This document shows positions 46,951 to 58,193 of a stretch of DNA of 64,000 nt, one piece after another. The stretch spans positions 9,672,001-9,736,000 of the forward strand of contig JAJQJQ010000002.1 in assembly GCA_028622995.1 (NCBI GenBank). The letters are read 5' to 3'. The stretch is from Panagrolaimus kolymaensis (taxonomy: Eukaryota; Nematoda; Chromadorea; Rhabditida; Panagrolaimidae). The notes beneath the pieces are model-generated. The model did not search any database. It was given only the letters and a program-made list of their open reading frames with translations, and had not been told where the DNA came from. A program made the translations under genes and the position numbers. Position 1 is the stretch's first letter; the number at the start of each line of letters is the position of its first letter.

Positions 46951-47540
46951 TTAAACTAAAAACTCTTCAGGTACTTCATCCAAAGTCATTTTGTAAAAAA
47001 ATAATGTCGCAATTGAAATAAAAAAGGCATATTCTAATGGAAAATTGAGAGATAAATTTACTCTTCTCAAAAAATCACATCTTCCGAGTAACCCTTTAGA
47101 AGTTAAATATGAACTGTAATGAATTTGAACGGTGCAACAAATTGAAATAAATAAAGTGAAAATGATCAAAGGTACAAAGAAGCGAAGAGCTATGGAATTG
47201 CGTCTTGATTTGTTTTTCTTCATAAAACAATTTTTATAAATTTCAAAATCCGATTCTAATTTTGCACTTGAAGCATTTATCTTTTCTTCGGTTGCTTCTA
47301 TTATTTGAATATAATATTCTTTTATCGTTGAAGGCGTATCAGTATCATTAACATTATCTTTCCATTTTTCAAGTTTCTGAAAAAATAATAGGTTGGTTGG
47401 AATTAATGAGAACAGAGGAGTAATATTTCTTACCATTTGAGTTTCATTTTGTTCTTTCCATAAAACCACAAACTTTTCAAATTCTTCTTCTGAATCGTCA
47501 ATGGCATTACATGGATTCGAAGTTACAGGTTTGGTACCAT
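46951..47540 (-). pseudogene. 5'-truncated gene for a two-helix membrane protein
   Basis: Two exons (47434 to about 47538, and 46951-47376) join in phase 0: CNAIDDSEEEFEKFVVLWKE then KLEKWKDNVND. The product has a charged helical region (EATEEKINASSAKLESDFE), a basic KKNKSRRNS and two hydrophobic segments (FFVPLIIFTLFISICC and EYAFFISIATLFFY), so the end is membrane-anchored. No in-frame ATG exists before a stop just upstream of 47538, and the sequence there abuts the HEPN/MYND pseudogene on the other strand. The gene therefore seems to have lost its 5' end at the junction. An unseen upstream exon cannot be excluded. Family not recognised. Confidence 0.5.
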
Positions 47541-47599
47541 TTTTATATAAATTTTATAAAGCCACCTTCATTTTTTTCAACAAAAATAAATTTTTTAGG

Positions 47600-49098
47600 A
47601 GCGACTAAAAACACATCCAAATGATCTCGATGCTATCACATGTTTTATAAGGTTAAACACAAAGAATGATCGGTTGACAGGAATATATGGAAGAATATTT
47701 AAAAATGTTTCCGGATGATAAATTCTTCCTTGAAATGCAAATTATTTGTTATGTTTGTGATGAAAAATGGCATAAAGCATTTAATTTGATTGCAAAAGCC
47801 TTAAAAGTGAGTCAATTTTGTTCTTAATTTTGTAATTTAGAAAAATGAGTTTTAGCTTTACCCAACTTCCCTTCGATTTCTTTATGTTCGAGCCACTACA
47901 TTAGCACAACAAAAACCAAAAGAAAACCATCAATAACCCGAAGTCCTCAAAGCATTGAATAAATTTCTCGCATTAGCTCCTCCTGACCATGATAAAGTTC
48001 CAGCATGTTTATATCGAAAAGCAAGATATTATTTTTTATTGGGAAATAAAGAAAAATGCATTGAATTCTATGAAACTGGTTTGGAAAGCGAAAAGAAACA
48101 ATTACCTTGCTTTTTGCCATATGATTTTCCTGATAAAAAGCTTCTTGAATTTGTTTATACACATAGAGAGCCAACAAAAATTGAAGTAAAAATAATTCCC
48201 AATCAGGTAAATTTATGATATAAATTAAAAGCTGCTATTGTAAATAAAAATGCCAAAATACTTTCATTAATGATTATCTGAAACTTTTAAAAGCTAAAAA
48301 ACTGTTTTCAGCTCCAAATTCTTCAACTCAAAATATATTGCAAAAATTATCAAATCCCAAAAGAAAAATATTATTTATCCAAAATCGAGAAACCATTGCG
48401 AAATTGGAAGAAAATTCGAAAATGAAATTTAATATTGCGAATACAATTGCTCAACCTCCAAATACTCCAAGTCGTGATTTTTCCAATGATTAAAAACCTA
48501 TAACTTTAAACGATATGGATCCAACAAAAGATAAAGTTTATAATGGATATATTCTTAAAATTCGAATCATCGATTGGCCATTTGTTATGGTTGGAATTGC
48601 TACAATTATGGAAGATGAAAATGGTGATACTGAACGGTACATTTTTTTTTCATTTAAAAAATGAAAGAAAAAAACAAATTTTAGGATAGCAATTTACAAG
48701 TGGCCCATGTCAATGGAACTAATGAAAACATTTCGACCAAATACAATTTTATCGATTGTTAATCCATACATGAGACAAGCCCAAGACGGAAAAAGTATCA
48801 TTCGAGTTGAAGGTCCGGAATTTATCAAGATTGGTAAAGTTTTTACTTTTTTAATTAAAAAAGTTAAAAAAAATTAGAACAGAAAACAAAATGATGGTTT
48901 ATTATATAAATTTTAGATCACAGTTTAGCAGATAAACAATGCCATACTTGTGGAAAGGAAGCAATAATAAAGCCATGCTCCCAATGTTTGATGGCTCGTT
49001 ATTGTTCAAAAGAATGTCAAAAACTTGATTGGAATGAATTTAATCACAAAAAAATATGCAAATATTTGAAAGAATATTCTGACGCTGTGTATTCATAA
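47600..49098 (+). pseudogene. HEPN/MYND family pseudogene (3' half only)
   Basis: Homology begins at the acceptor before 47600 (ERLKTHPNDLDAITCFIRLN, exon 9 of the complete gene) and runs to the MYND exon. Lesions: a frameshift near 47670 (the family frame resumes at MEEYLKMFPDD), an in-frame TAA after KPKENHQ near 47937, and another after SRDFSND near 48493. The remaining pieces are well preserved (YRKARYYFLLGNKEKCIEFY, DKVYNGYILKIRIIDWP) and the MYND finger keeps every ligand (CHTCGKEAIIKPCSQC, RYCSKECQK, NHKKICKYL). HEPN, TPR and Sel1 exons are absent. It lies 1.2 kb after complete copy C, so a partial tandem duplication is likely. Confidence 0.82.
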
Positions 49099-49200
49099 AC
49101 TTTTTTTATCGGCTTTTATTTTGGATAAAAATAAAAATATTTAAACAAAAAATAAACCTTAAGAAGTTAAATATTTTGTAAATATTTTAGTGTATTTATT

Positions 49201-50505
49201 TTACTCTGTATTTGGGCTGGACGAAGTTTCGTCTTCGTCTTCTTCTTCGTCATCTTCTTCGTCTTCTTCTTCGTCATCTTCTTCGTCTTCTTCTTCGTCT
49301 TCGTCTTCAGATTCTGAGATATCAAAATAATCTGTAAGAGAAATAGAGGTAGAATCTTCATTTTCACCGTAATTTTTTAGCATTTCGTTAAATCTTTTGA
49401 CAAAACCTTCTTTATAGTTATTTTTTTGAAATTTACATTCAATTTCCAAATAATAATCTCTGTTTATCTACAATAACATAAAGTAAAAAGTGTAAAAAGG
49501 AACAATATAACTAACTTTTATGTATTCAAAAAACTGTTCTACATCGAATTCTTGACCACAAATGTTTTGCAAATCGAGTTTATGGAGCTTTGCTTCAAAT
49601 TTTTGATTTGCTAGCGTTTCTCCAGTTGTTAAAGTAAAATATACTTTGCCAATGATTCTAAAAAATCAGCACTTTATAAATCAAAATGATGCTATTGGTT
49701 CGTTCAATAAATTTTCAAGATCATAAATCAGATTTTGGAAAATATTTTAACCGTGGTTTCCAAGATAAAAAACATTTATCGAAGAACTGAATACAAGAAC
49801 ATACCGTAAGTTTTGTATTTTGGGTAACATTTCACATAATTTTTCAAAAGCAAGGTTTTCCATCTTTTCATTATAAAGCACACAATCAACCATATGAAGC
49901 TTTACAGTTTTACGACGTTCAAGTAAAAAGCTTAATTCTGAATATGTTAAAATTTGAGCGGTGAGTTCAATATATTTAACATCTGAGCGATATATCTGGG
50001 TAAGAATGTTTGACAAAAGATATGATTCAGCAGGGTCGATAACTTTGATCCAAGTTGAAATGCAAGCATTCTTTAACTTATGAATATCACTTGGATGCAG
50101 TTTTATCACTTCATCTTCATATGATGTCTTCTTCATTGAAATTTCGAGACCATAATACACAGGAGCAGCAATTCTTAGATATAAGGCTTTGCTTGATTGA
50201 AATAACTTTCTACGAAGATTTGAATTTGCGTGCTTAAGAATATATGAAATATAAGAATCACACATTTTTGTTGATTCAACTTTTTCAATATTATTACGCC
50301 AAAAATTATCAATTGATTTGCCATAAAGCGTTCTATACTTAGCGTAAACTTTCATATACTCATTTCTCATTTCCAAATCATCAAGAAAAAACCGGCAATA
50401 TTTGGAATAAGTCATAAGCATTTTTTCAATGTCATTATGTTTCAAATAATCCAAATAAAGTTTCCAAAGAGTTTTATCATGCAAATTTTTGCCAAGACGA
50501 TATTC
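49201..50505 (-). CDS. Unknown protein with acidic C-terminal tail
   Basis: Three exons are supported: 49805 to about 50505, 49516-49657 and 49201-49467, joining in frame to about 375 aa. The 5' end is unresolved: coding-like sequence (EYRLGKNLHDKTLWKLYLDY) continues above the first clear ATG, and a possible acceptor (GTGTAAAG) lies near 50507, so one exon may be missing. The body is helical and Leu/Tyr rich (KYIELTAQILTYSELSFLL, LCEMLPKIQNLRYVL), resembling the C-terminal repeats of nematode F-box-associated proteins in texture only. The tail is nearly all Asp and Glu (about 30 residues from SESEDEDEEE) and ends TSSSPNTE. No family is assigned. Confidence 0.6.
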
Positions 50506-50877
50506 TCTTTACACAAAAAAGTAAGAGCCTATTTTCCTTCCTGCTTTTTCCAACTTCATATAACCTAATTTTTTTCACAGATTCTGAATCCGTAGAGTAT
50601 GGGGATCATTATATAGTCAACAATTATCAAAAATTAGCATAAAAAAATTTTCGACCAAAAATGAGGTTTTTTGACTAAAACTTTTTTTCCAACCTATGGA
50701 ATATAGCTGAAACTAGGACATTACCTGTATCAATATATAGCGAATTTGATTTTCCTTTTAGAATTTCAATAAAAGCTTCTGTGGAAAAAAAAAAGTCTAT
50801 GAATGTTGATATTTGGAGGTACAATTTTTTTTTTCAAAACTTTCGGCAAAATTTTTTTGCAACCTGCGCTTTTCCCT

Positions 50878-50960
50878 TTGTCTCTTTGGCGCAATGGTGA
50901 AGGCCAGGGACTGCCAAAAGCAAGAAAGTAAGAAAGTTCGAATCCGAAGAAGTGATTAAA
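50878..50960 (+). other. tRNA-like sequence with pol III boxes A and B
   Basis: TGGCGCAATGG at 50887-50897 fits box A and GTTCGAATCC at 50936-50945 is a canonical box B. The spacing (about 40 bases) fits a tRNA-derived promoter, but the acceptor and anticodon stems do not pair. A tRNA pseudogene or the head of a tRNA-derived SINE is likely. It resembles the element at 14126. Confidence 0.45.
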
Positions 50961-51210
50961 AACAATTTGAATATGTTTAACTATGAAATGAAAGGGAATA
51001 TTATTAAAATAATTTATGCAAATTTTTGAGCATTTAAAATATGCATAAATATGGAAAATTATCATATTTTCTACTTTTTTACACCATTTATCTATAAAAC
51101 ATTAAGGAATCATTTGTAAATGTTTTTTAACAATTTTTAAAATGTTTTGGTGAGGTATCAATGAAAAAATTTGCATAAATTTGATATTTTCTGAGACTAT
51201 TACTATTTTC

Positions 51211-51405
51211 CGTGGATCTTTAAACTGTTTTGGGTGAATTTTCATGGATCTTTTAACTATTTTAGTTCGATTTTAATGGATCCTTGGGTGGATAGATCTT
51301 TGTTGATTTCGGGTGGATGGATCTTTGGGGATCTACAGTTGGATTTTGATGGATCTTTTAAATGTTATGGGTTCGGGTGGATGGATCTTTGGATGGATTT
51401 CGATA
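51211..51405. repeat. Degenerate short tandem repeat (TGGATCTTT)
   Basis: About ten imperfect copies of TGGATCTTT or TGGATTT, joined by GGGTGGA or TTTGATGGA. It is the complement of the motif at 28679-28890 and, like it, is followed by a GC-tipped hairpin. Confidence 0.7.
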
Positions 51406-51460
51406 GAGCACCATATTATCACGATATACCACAAATCCCAACAAAATGAACGAAGGCTGA

Positions 51461-51483
51461 GGTCCGGCACGAAGTGCCGGGCC
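51461..51483. other. GC-rich perfect hairpin with GAA loop
   Basis: GGTCCGGCAC-GAA-GTGCCGGGCC forms a 10-base stem (one G-T pair) with a three-base loop, very GC-rich for this genome. It ends 12 bases beyond the stop of the gene at 51496. Confidence 0.7.
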
Positions 51484-51495
51484 GATAGCATTCTC

Positions 51496-52307
51496 TTATT
51501 CTATTAGGATATGTGGATCCACTGGTTCGACGTTGTTACAAATAAACAAACTATCGTCAACTTGGGTTACAGCATGAAACCATTTTTCAGTATCGTTTTG
51601 AGCATCATAAATTTTGTCAAATAACGTTTTCATCGTATCATAATTTTTAACAAATTCTTTTGATAAGGGTTTCACTAAAAAGATTCTTATTCTTTTATTT
51701 CTTGCAGTTATTATTTACCTGCACTGTTTTCGACCTTTTCAAAACAGTAAGCTAAAAATTTGTGTGGCCATTTAAATTGTTCCTTACTCGATTTAGGATA
51801 ACAATGAAGTAATTTGTGAATAGGAGTAACTGGCTTCTAAAATATTTTTAAATCAACTTTTAAACTTAAAATTTTACAACTTTAGCAAATCGATAATCTT
51901 GTAAGTAACCATAGTCTGAATTAAAACAAAAATGTTCCCTTGCTTTTCTTTGTATATATTCATACATGCTTACTCTACTTTCTCGGTCTGGTTGTAATTG
52001 TTCAGTAAGACTGAAATTAAAGGTATATTTACGGTTAATGATTTATGAGAAACAAAAAAGATATTAATAAAAGTTTTTAAAAAATCTTACTTCATATAAA
52101 GCGTCCAAAATGTTTCTGGTAAAAGATAAGATCGATGGATCAGTAAATGGCAGTATACAGAATTAGCATTTTCATGATTTCTTCGGTATTCAAGATACTT
52201 CCTTTCAAGTGGTTCTAAAGCCTCTAAATAGCTTTTGTCACACTTTTTCCTAAAACTATAATTAAGGCTAAGATTCATAGCAGATGACTCGGCGGCTAGT
52301 GAAGTAC
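51496..52307 (-). CDS. Multi-exon gene of unknown family, 5' end not found
   Basis: Four exons join in frame: 52091-52307, 51881-52010, 51719-51836 and 51496-51674, encoding at least 213 aa. Phases are 2, 0 and 1 at the three introns, all with GT..AG ends and T-rich acceptors. The first exon here is entered through an acceptor (TTTTTTCAG), so a start exon should lie upstream of 52310, but none could be recognised. The chain is charged and helical, with ALEPLERKYLEYRRNHE, HLLIHRSYLL, FWTLYMNLTEQL and KWPHKFLAYCFEKVEN. No signal peptide, membrane segment or named domain is visible. An internal ATG (AESSAMNLSLNY) could also serve as the start. Confidence 0.55.
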
Positions 52308-53143
52308 CTGAAAAAAGTTAAAGTTATGGTCGTCATGAATTTCTGTCTTGTAATTGAATACCAAAAAGCTTATAGCTCGACGTTTTAATGAACAAACTCA
52401 AAAAATTTTGGGTCTTTTATTTAGAATCTCTTTTTTATCTTTTTTTGGTTGGAGAGATAAGGATGGAGACAAGGTGTGTTTATAATTTTGTACAACGGAA
52501 ACTTTCTATTTCCTTTTGACGTAATGATTTTTAGTCTTTTTTTACATCATTATAAAAACAGTAATTCTATTCTTGTTGCAAAAATTATTCATCAATTTCG
52601 TGATAAAATAAAACAATTATATCGTGAAATATGTTATGGAAACGATGTTTTAGAGTAAAGTGATAAACGATGACAAATCAAAATAAGAGTAGAATAAGCT
52701 GTGAAGAAAATATGTTTATTTTTATAAAAATTTTTTAAAAAATAGTGTAACATTAATAAATAATATAAAATGCCAAAAATAGAATATCTAATATAAAATT
52801 AAACAGAATTGTTTCCCACGTACGTAAAAGATATAAAAACTGATAACAAAAATACTTTAACTTTTTTTCATAGACAATTTAATAGTTGTTTTTTACAATC
52901 ATAGTGATTCAAGAAACAAAAAAAAATCAAAAAAAGGATCATGGCAAACTAATTATTAGAATCAAAAAATAGCAGCAAGTAAAAAAAGAATGTTATTTTT
53001 TTCTCTTTGTCTAAAATATTTGGCTAGTCTAACTCTGAACTAATTGGTATTATTTGTACTGATAAGACAACAATTAACACATTTTACAGCAGCAACAAAA
53101 AAAATCATTGCTGATTTATTGATTAATATAGCTTTTGCCTAAA
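52308..53143. other. Intergenic region
   Basis: A/T-rich. A plus-strand stretch at about 52530-52658 (ILVAKIIHQFRDKIKQLYRE) has coding texture and ends in a stop, but no upstream exon was found. Otherwise it would contain the promoter of the CUB-like gene. Confidence 0.3.
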
Positions 53144-56100
53144 ATGAATAAATTTCTGCTTTTACTTCTTTATTTCGTTAGTCTTCAAAACAATAATGTT
53201 CACTGTTTTGATGTTGTGAATTGTGATAAAAGCACACCTGTATTTAATATCAGTAGTTTAACATTTTTTGAATCTTCTTCTAATTTTCCACATACTCTAT
53301 TACCTGGTCTTTGCAATGCCCGATTTATCGGAGTAAGTTTTTAAAAATCATTGATCAATAAAATGTTTTTACAATACTTTTTGTAGACGGATGAAACCAT
53401 AAACTTATGGATTGCCTTGTACAATGGAGCTGTTGACAACATAAAGTTTTTGGATGATATAAATTATTTAGTAACTAAAAATATAGAGTAAGCAACAACA
53501 CTAATTGAATTTTATTATTTTATACTATGATATAGGCAGCATATTTTAGCGACTATAACTCTAATTTTGATGTAGTAACATTTTCAACTTATTCGAATTA
53601 TTTATCCGTCAATGTTTTGACATTTGCTGATACAAAATGGTCGGCTTTTCAGGCTGCAGTGGTGCCATATTGTATTTTATCTTTTTTAAACTCTATTTTT
53701 AAAAAAAATTTTTTTAGCTATAAATGATGAATTGAGTTGTCCATTAAATTTGCAAACAATCTACTTTGATAAATCTCAACCAACTCAAGTAATTCCAATT
53801 ACCAATAGTTATGGACAACAAGGAGAGAGTGATTATAAACTTTGCAAATGGATATTTATTATTGATTTATCACAACAATTAAAAGTGGTCGTAAATCAAC
53901 TTAACATAGCTGATGAAGTTCAGTTGATACTTTATGGTGATGATGATAAAATTATAAAAAAGTAAGTTAAAAACAGAAACGCCATTTTTATTTTAAAAAT
54001 CATTATGGTTGAAATTATCTTTAGTTTTACTATCAATGACAGTTCAAAAGTTTTCTATTTTACTGGAACATCATTTCGATTTGTCTATGAATATCAATTC
54101 GCCAATACTACTACAACAACAATAGAATTTTTTATGCTTGTATCCGCTATTGTTGAATCTGAAAATATGTATAATTCTATTGGATGTAAACCTCCAAAAA
54201 CAAATGATACCACAAATAATACCATTGTTTACAGCAATATTGATTATAACAATGGTTATCCAATTTTTCAAGTAATTTTTTATATTTAACTAAGGTTTAA
54301 CAATATACAATAAAAACAACACACTTTTAGAGATGCGAGTATCCGATATCCATTCCAACAAACCATGAAGCCACTCTTGCTATAACAGAATTTTTATATG
54401 AAGCTTGTTGTGATGTATTGTCAGTAAATTATGACAATAATGGCGACAACAAAAGTCTAGTAATTTCATGGTATGATCACTATCCCATACAATACATTGT
54501 TACAAATAAACTTCAAAATGGAAGTCTTATATTTTTGGGTGATGGAAATACTCAAGCTGCTGGGTTTTCTGCTGAGTTGCAGCTATATGGTAAATAGCCT
54601 TTCACCAAAAAAAAGTAAACATTTATCATTCATTTTTTAGAATGTGTCTGCTCCGATAGAATCTTTGTTATTTCTTGTAACTCAACAGCTTATTTTTATC
54701 CTCAAAAAAGTACAATGACTTATTGCAGTAATATGGATTGTGAATATATGGTATGCAAATTAGAGCTGCTAGGATATTGGTTGTTTTTGGAGCTTAAAAA
54801 GTTTTAAAAACGACGGAAAAACAATTCAATGTTTTTAATAATTCCTAAGCTGAAAACTCAAAAAAACTAGAAATGTTAATTATATGAATATTGCCAACAA
54901 TACAAAATAAAATTTTTAGATTACTCGAAATCCAGATTGCCCTGATTCTTATTTACATCTAGTGATAACTAATCACTTGAGAAGTTTGGTTGATTTTGTA
55001 ATTTTAAAAGATGACAATGCTATTGATCAAAAGTAAACATTTTTTGAAATTTTACACATTTTTAAAACTATTTTGTTTTAGCATGACAGCATCTACCGGA
55101 GCTATAGAACGATATTTTTCACCAAACAACCAAATAACTGTGCAATTTCATTCTGGTTCAGGATTAGAACCAGTTGTAACTGAAAATAAGTTTTGGTCAA
55201 TTTACATCGATATGATTCCAACACCCACTGTTTCAAAAGTAAAACTCAATGACACGTATCCTAAACATATTTTATGGTTGCCTGATATGAATGTCAATGA
55301 TGCTATTACGGTTTGTACAAGTACAAATACGTTGGAAATGTTTGTGACTTATGATAACAAATTCACTGATGATTCTGGATTTATTGTCTATGATAGTAAT
55401 GATTTGAATCAAGTTGTTGGCGAGTAAGTTTTTAGAAAAGTTGGCTTAAAAAGCTGAGCATAACTCACTTGCATTTGGGAGCTTCTTTTGAGAGCGTGCT
55501 TTAGTATTTTTGAAAACAAAAACTCACATAGCTTTTCACTAAAAATTTGCATAGTTTTATTATTTATAATTGTTACTCGAGTCGTGTAAAGTTAATCTGC
55601 AAATCACTAACATACAATTGAAACCTTTCAGTTTAAATTTGCTACCAAACGCTTCGTCATCATCAGTAGCAAAAAGTATAAAATCCGCTTCCGGTTGTTT
55701 TACAATTTATAGCTCATCATTTTCATCTTACAATAACCAAAATACAATACTTTTCAAGATATCAAATGGTAAGCAAAAACTAGTTAAATTAAAAATAAAA
55801 GTTTTAATTTTAGATAACGACAAAAACTGTCAACAACCAGATACAGTTTTTCAAGTAACCTATGATGGAGAATATGATATATCCAATGCTGCGACGACGA
55901 ATTCTGGAGCTTGTGAAATTATTATTCTTGCATTTACTGGTAGACCACAAGAATTACCGCATATTTGGATTAACTCCATGACAGCTGGTAGTGAGAGCAA
56001 TGCCGCCGTATATACTATTTTAAGTACAGTAAATAATAAGAAATTATTTGATTTTAAGTAAGTTTTGTTGTCAAAACAATAAATAATAAAAGGGTGATTC

Positions 56101-57077
56101 GACGACTCTCCCCCCCCCCCCCCCAAATTTTTTTAGAGCCGTTCAGAGGGATTTTTGGAAGCTTATAACTTCATAACTCAAGAGTAGACTTTAGAAAAAG
56201 TAAAATATCACCCTTTTTCCCACTTTTTATTAATAATTTTGTAAAAGTTTCATTTTTAGCAGTTCTGACGCATACCAATGGCAATCGGTGGGAATATATT
56301 CTCAAGCCTTAACCATTATCATTCCCACATCTAGTAGCTTATCTATTCATTTGTCAAGTCATGATCAAAGTTTGCTCTCTCTCTTTCACACTCAAAAGTT
56401 TTTAAAAAACGTTAATTTTAGTCGTGGAATTTGTTGAAGTTGTTTCGACTGGTCTTCAAAAAGGTATAATGGCATCACCGTCTTATTCTGGAATAAAGCA
56501 AACATTTGCTACTACAAAGTTTTGGTATATGAACGGACCAATGTCATTTTTGACAGATATTTTTATTGTTGATGTTTATGGCTCTCCAAAGCCTACGCTG
56601 GAAACATATCCAACCAGTCAACCATTGTTGTTGAAAAACACTAGCTTGTTAGCTTGGAATTTTTATGTTAATTATGCTGAAAATGATTTTGAAAATAATG
56701 GATTTTTGATAGAATATCATATTCAAGGGAACGTTCCGATACCTATAGAGACAACAACAACTTCTTCAATGGAAACTACTGAAAATGAAGATGTCAGTAC
56801 AGAAATAACTCAAACACATGTAACTCCTACTTTAACAAATCCAACTATGTCCCACGCTACAATAACAACAACCACTGGAAATGGAAATGTTAATGCAACT
56901 CAGACTCCTCCCTTAATTCCTAATTTGACAAGTTCAAAATCGTCCCTTGCTACAACGACGCCAATAACACTATTGACGACAACTCAAACAAATCTTATCA
57001 CAATATCTTATAACAGTGATAGAATTACCAAGTTTGAATTATTTGTTATCATTCTTTCTCTCGTTTTGATATACTGA
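53144..57077 (+). CDS. Large surface protein with repeated CUB-like domains
   Basis: Thirteen exons (53144-53332, 53387-53487, 53550-53671, 53718-53961, 54025-54271, 54331-54589, 54641-54750, 54920-55032, 55082-55423, 55632-55768, 55814-56057, 56260-56369, 56422-57077) add up to exactly 958 codons. A signal peptide (MNKFLLLLLYFVSLQ, cut near CFD) is followed by several beta-rich, cysteine-paired modules of the nematode CUB-like type (FTINDSSKVFYFTGTS, DSGFIVYDSND, NDFENNGFLIEYHI). Then comes a Thr/Ser stalk of about 100 residues (TTTSSMETTE, TTTTGNGN), probably O-glycosylated, and a hydrophobic end FELFVIILSLVLIY without a cytoplasmic tail, which suggests a GPI anchor. CUB-like proteins of nematodes are often induced by pathogens. 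Exon 3 borders are the least certain. Confidence 0.8.
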
Positions 57078-57404
57078 GTACATTATTGATTTTTTAACAA
57101 TAATCCATGCAAAATGTGCATAAATAATTCAAGTAACTCATTGATTATACCAAGTGTACAAACCATAATCATAGCAACAAAAAATATAAACTTTCTTTTG
57201 CTTGGTCCTCTATTACAGGTGTAATAAATAGTCTTTAAAAAAGAAAGAAAGTGATAACATTAAATGGAAACAAAAGGCAAAGAATTAAATCATGGAGTAT
57301 ACAATATAAACACATGTTCTTCGATTTTTCGAATTCATATAATTTGAATTTGAATTATTAACGATTAACTAATTTTCTATAAAATATGAAAATATTGGCC
57401 GATT
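57078..57404. other. Intergenic region between converging genes
   Basis: No supported gene. The words AAAGTGATAACATTAAATGG near 57249 recur with small changes near 63640, so a short segment is shared with the far end of the window. Confidence 0.4.
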
Positions 57405-58193
57405 TTATGTTTCCAAATTTTGAAGCATAATATCGATAGAAGATACGAGTAATTCACAATATTCCTTTTTTAATTCAAAACCGAAATGTGTTTGCCCACT
57501 TCCATTATTGTTGATAAATTTCAATAAAAATAAAAAATCCACATCGGCGGATAAATTAGAGATTCTTAAGGCAAACGATTTAAATTTTGATTTGAAATTC
57601 AAAGAATTCATTTTTTCGAAAGTTTGCGTATTGAAAATATCATTTTCGCAATCATAATCAAAGTTTCGAATATTTGGAACAAATTTTAGGATTTTATCAC
57701 ATGAAACTATTTCTCCATGATCATCTCGAATATTAACATTGTAAAATAAAAGTCTAGTAATTTTTCCTCCATCAAGAAGAAAGTTTATTTGTTTAAAACT
57801 TAAATTTTGATTTCGAAGTGTTAAATGCTTTAATGAACATCGATAAATACTTTTCGATAAACTCATTGATACTTGACTATCCATTTTAAATTCATAATTT
57901 AGCCAATATTTAATCGGATGGAAATTAAGTTTAATGTTATTTAAGTACAGAAACTTAAAATGGCTTGTAGTTTTTAAATAAACATCTTCTTGATATATGA
58001 ATTTATCAGTAACAATAATTTTATTTTTAGCAACAAAATATTTGCAAGTTTTTTGAAGCTTTTGAAGTCCAGAAGCTGAAGATGGATTTTGGGTAATATA
58101 ATTAATAATTCCAAATGAAAGTGAAAAATATTGACGTCTTGGAGAATCAAAAATGCTGGAAATTGAATTAATATATACAATATTGGCACTCAT
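57405..58193 (-). CDS. F-box-like single-exon protein
   Basis: One open frame of 262 aa. It starts MSANIVYINSISSIF, then RRQYFSLSFGIINYI and GLQKLQKTCKYFVAKNKIIV, an arrangement like an F-box (short hydrophobic helix, then a helix with L..LQ.TCK). The remainder is repeat-like and hydrophobic at intervals (CSLKHLTLRNQNLSFKQ, ILKFVPNIRNFDYD), as in F-box proteins with degenerate leucine-rich repeats. A frameshifted relative lies at 36917-37432. The sequence is distinct from the six-exon F-box/LRR family in this window. The assignment rests on pattern only; Skp1 binding is inference. Confidence 0.6.
   Translation of the reverse strand: MSANIVYINSISSIFDSPRRQYFSLSFGIINYITQNPSSASGLQKLQKTCKYFVAKNKIIVTDKFIYQEDVYLKTTSHFKFLYLNNIKLNFHPIKYWLNYEFKMDSQVSMSLSKSIYRCSLKHLTLRNQNLSFKQINFLLDGGKITRLLFYNVNIRDDHGEIVSCDKILKFVPNIRNFDYDCENDIFNTQTFEKMNSLNFKSKFKSFALRISNLSADVDFLFLLKFINNNGSGQTHFGFELKKEYCELLVSSIDIMLQNLET

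Noticed and set aside
49167..49367. Minus-strand frame made of Lys-Thr repeats
   Set aside because: Out-of-frame reading of the Asp/Glu-coding tail; the acidic frame continues a spliced gene.
51234..51507. Plus-strand frames rich in Gly, Trp and Asp
   Set aside because: They translate the GGATCTTT/GGGTGGA tandem repeat and are not conserved.
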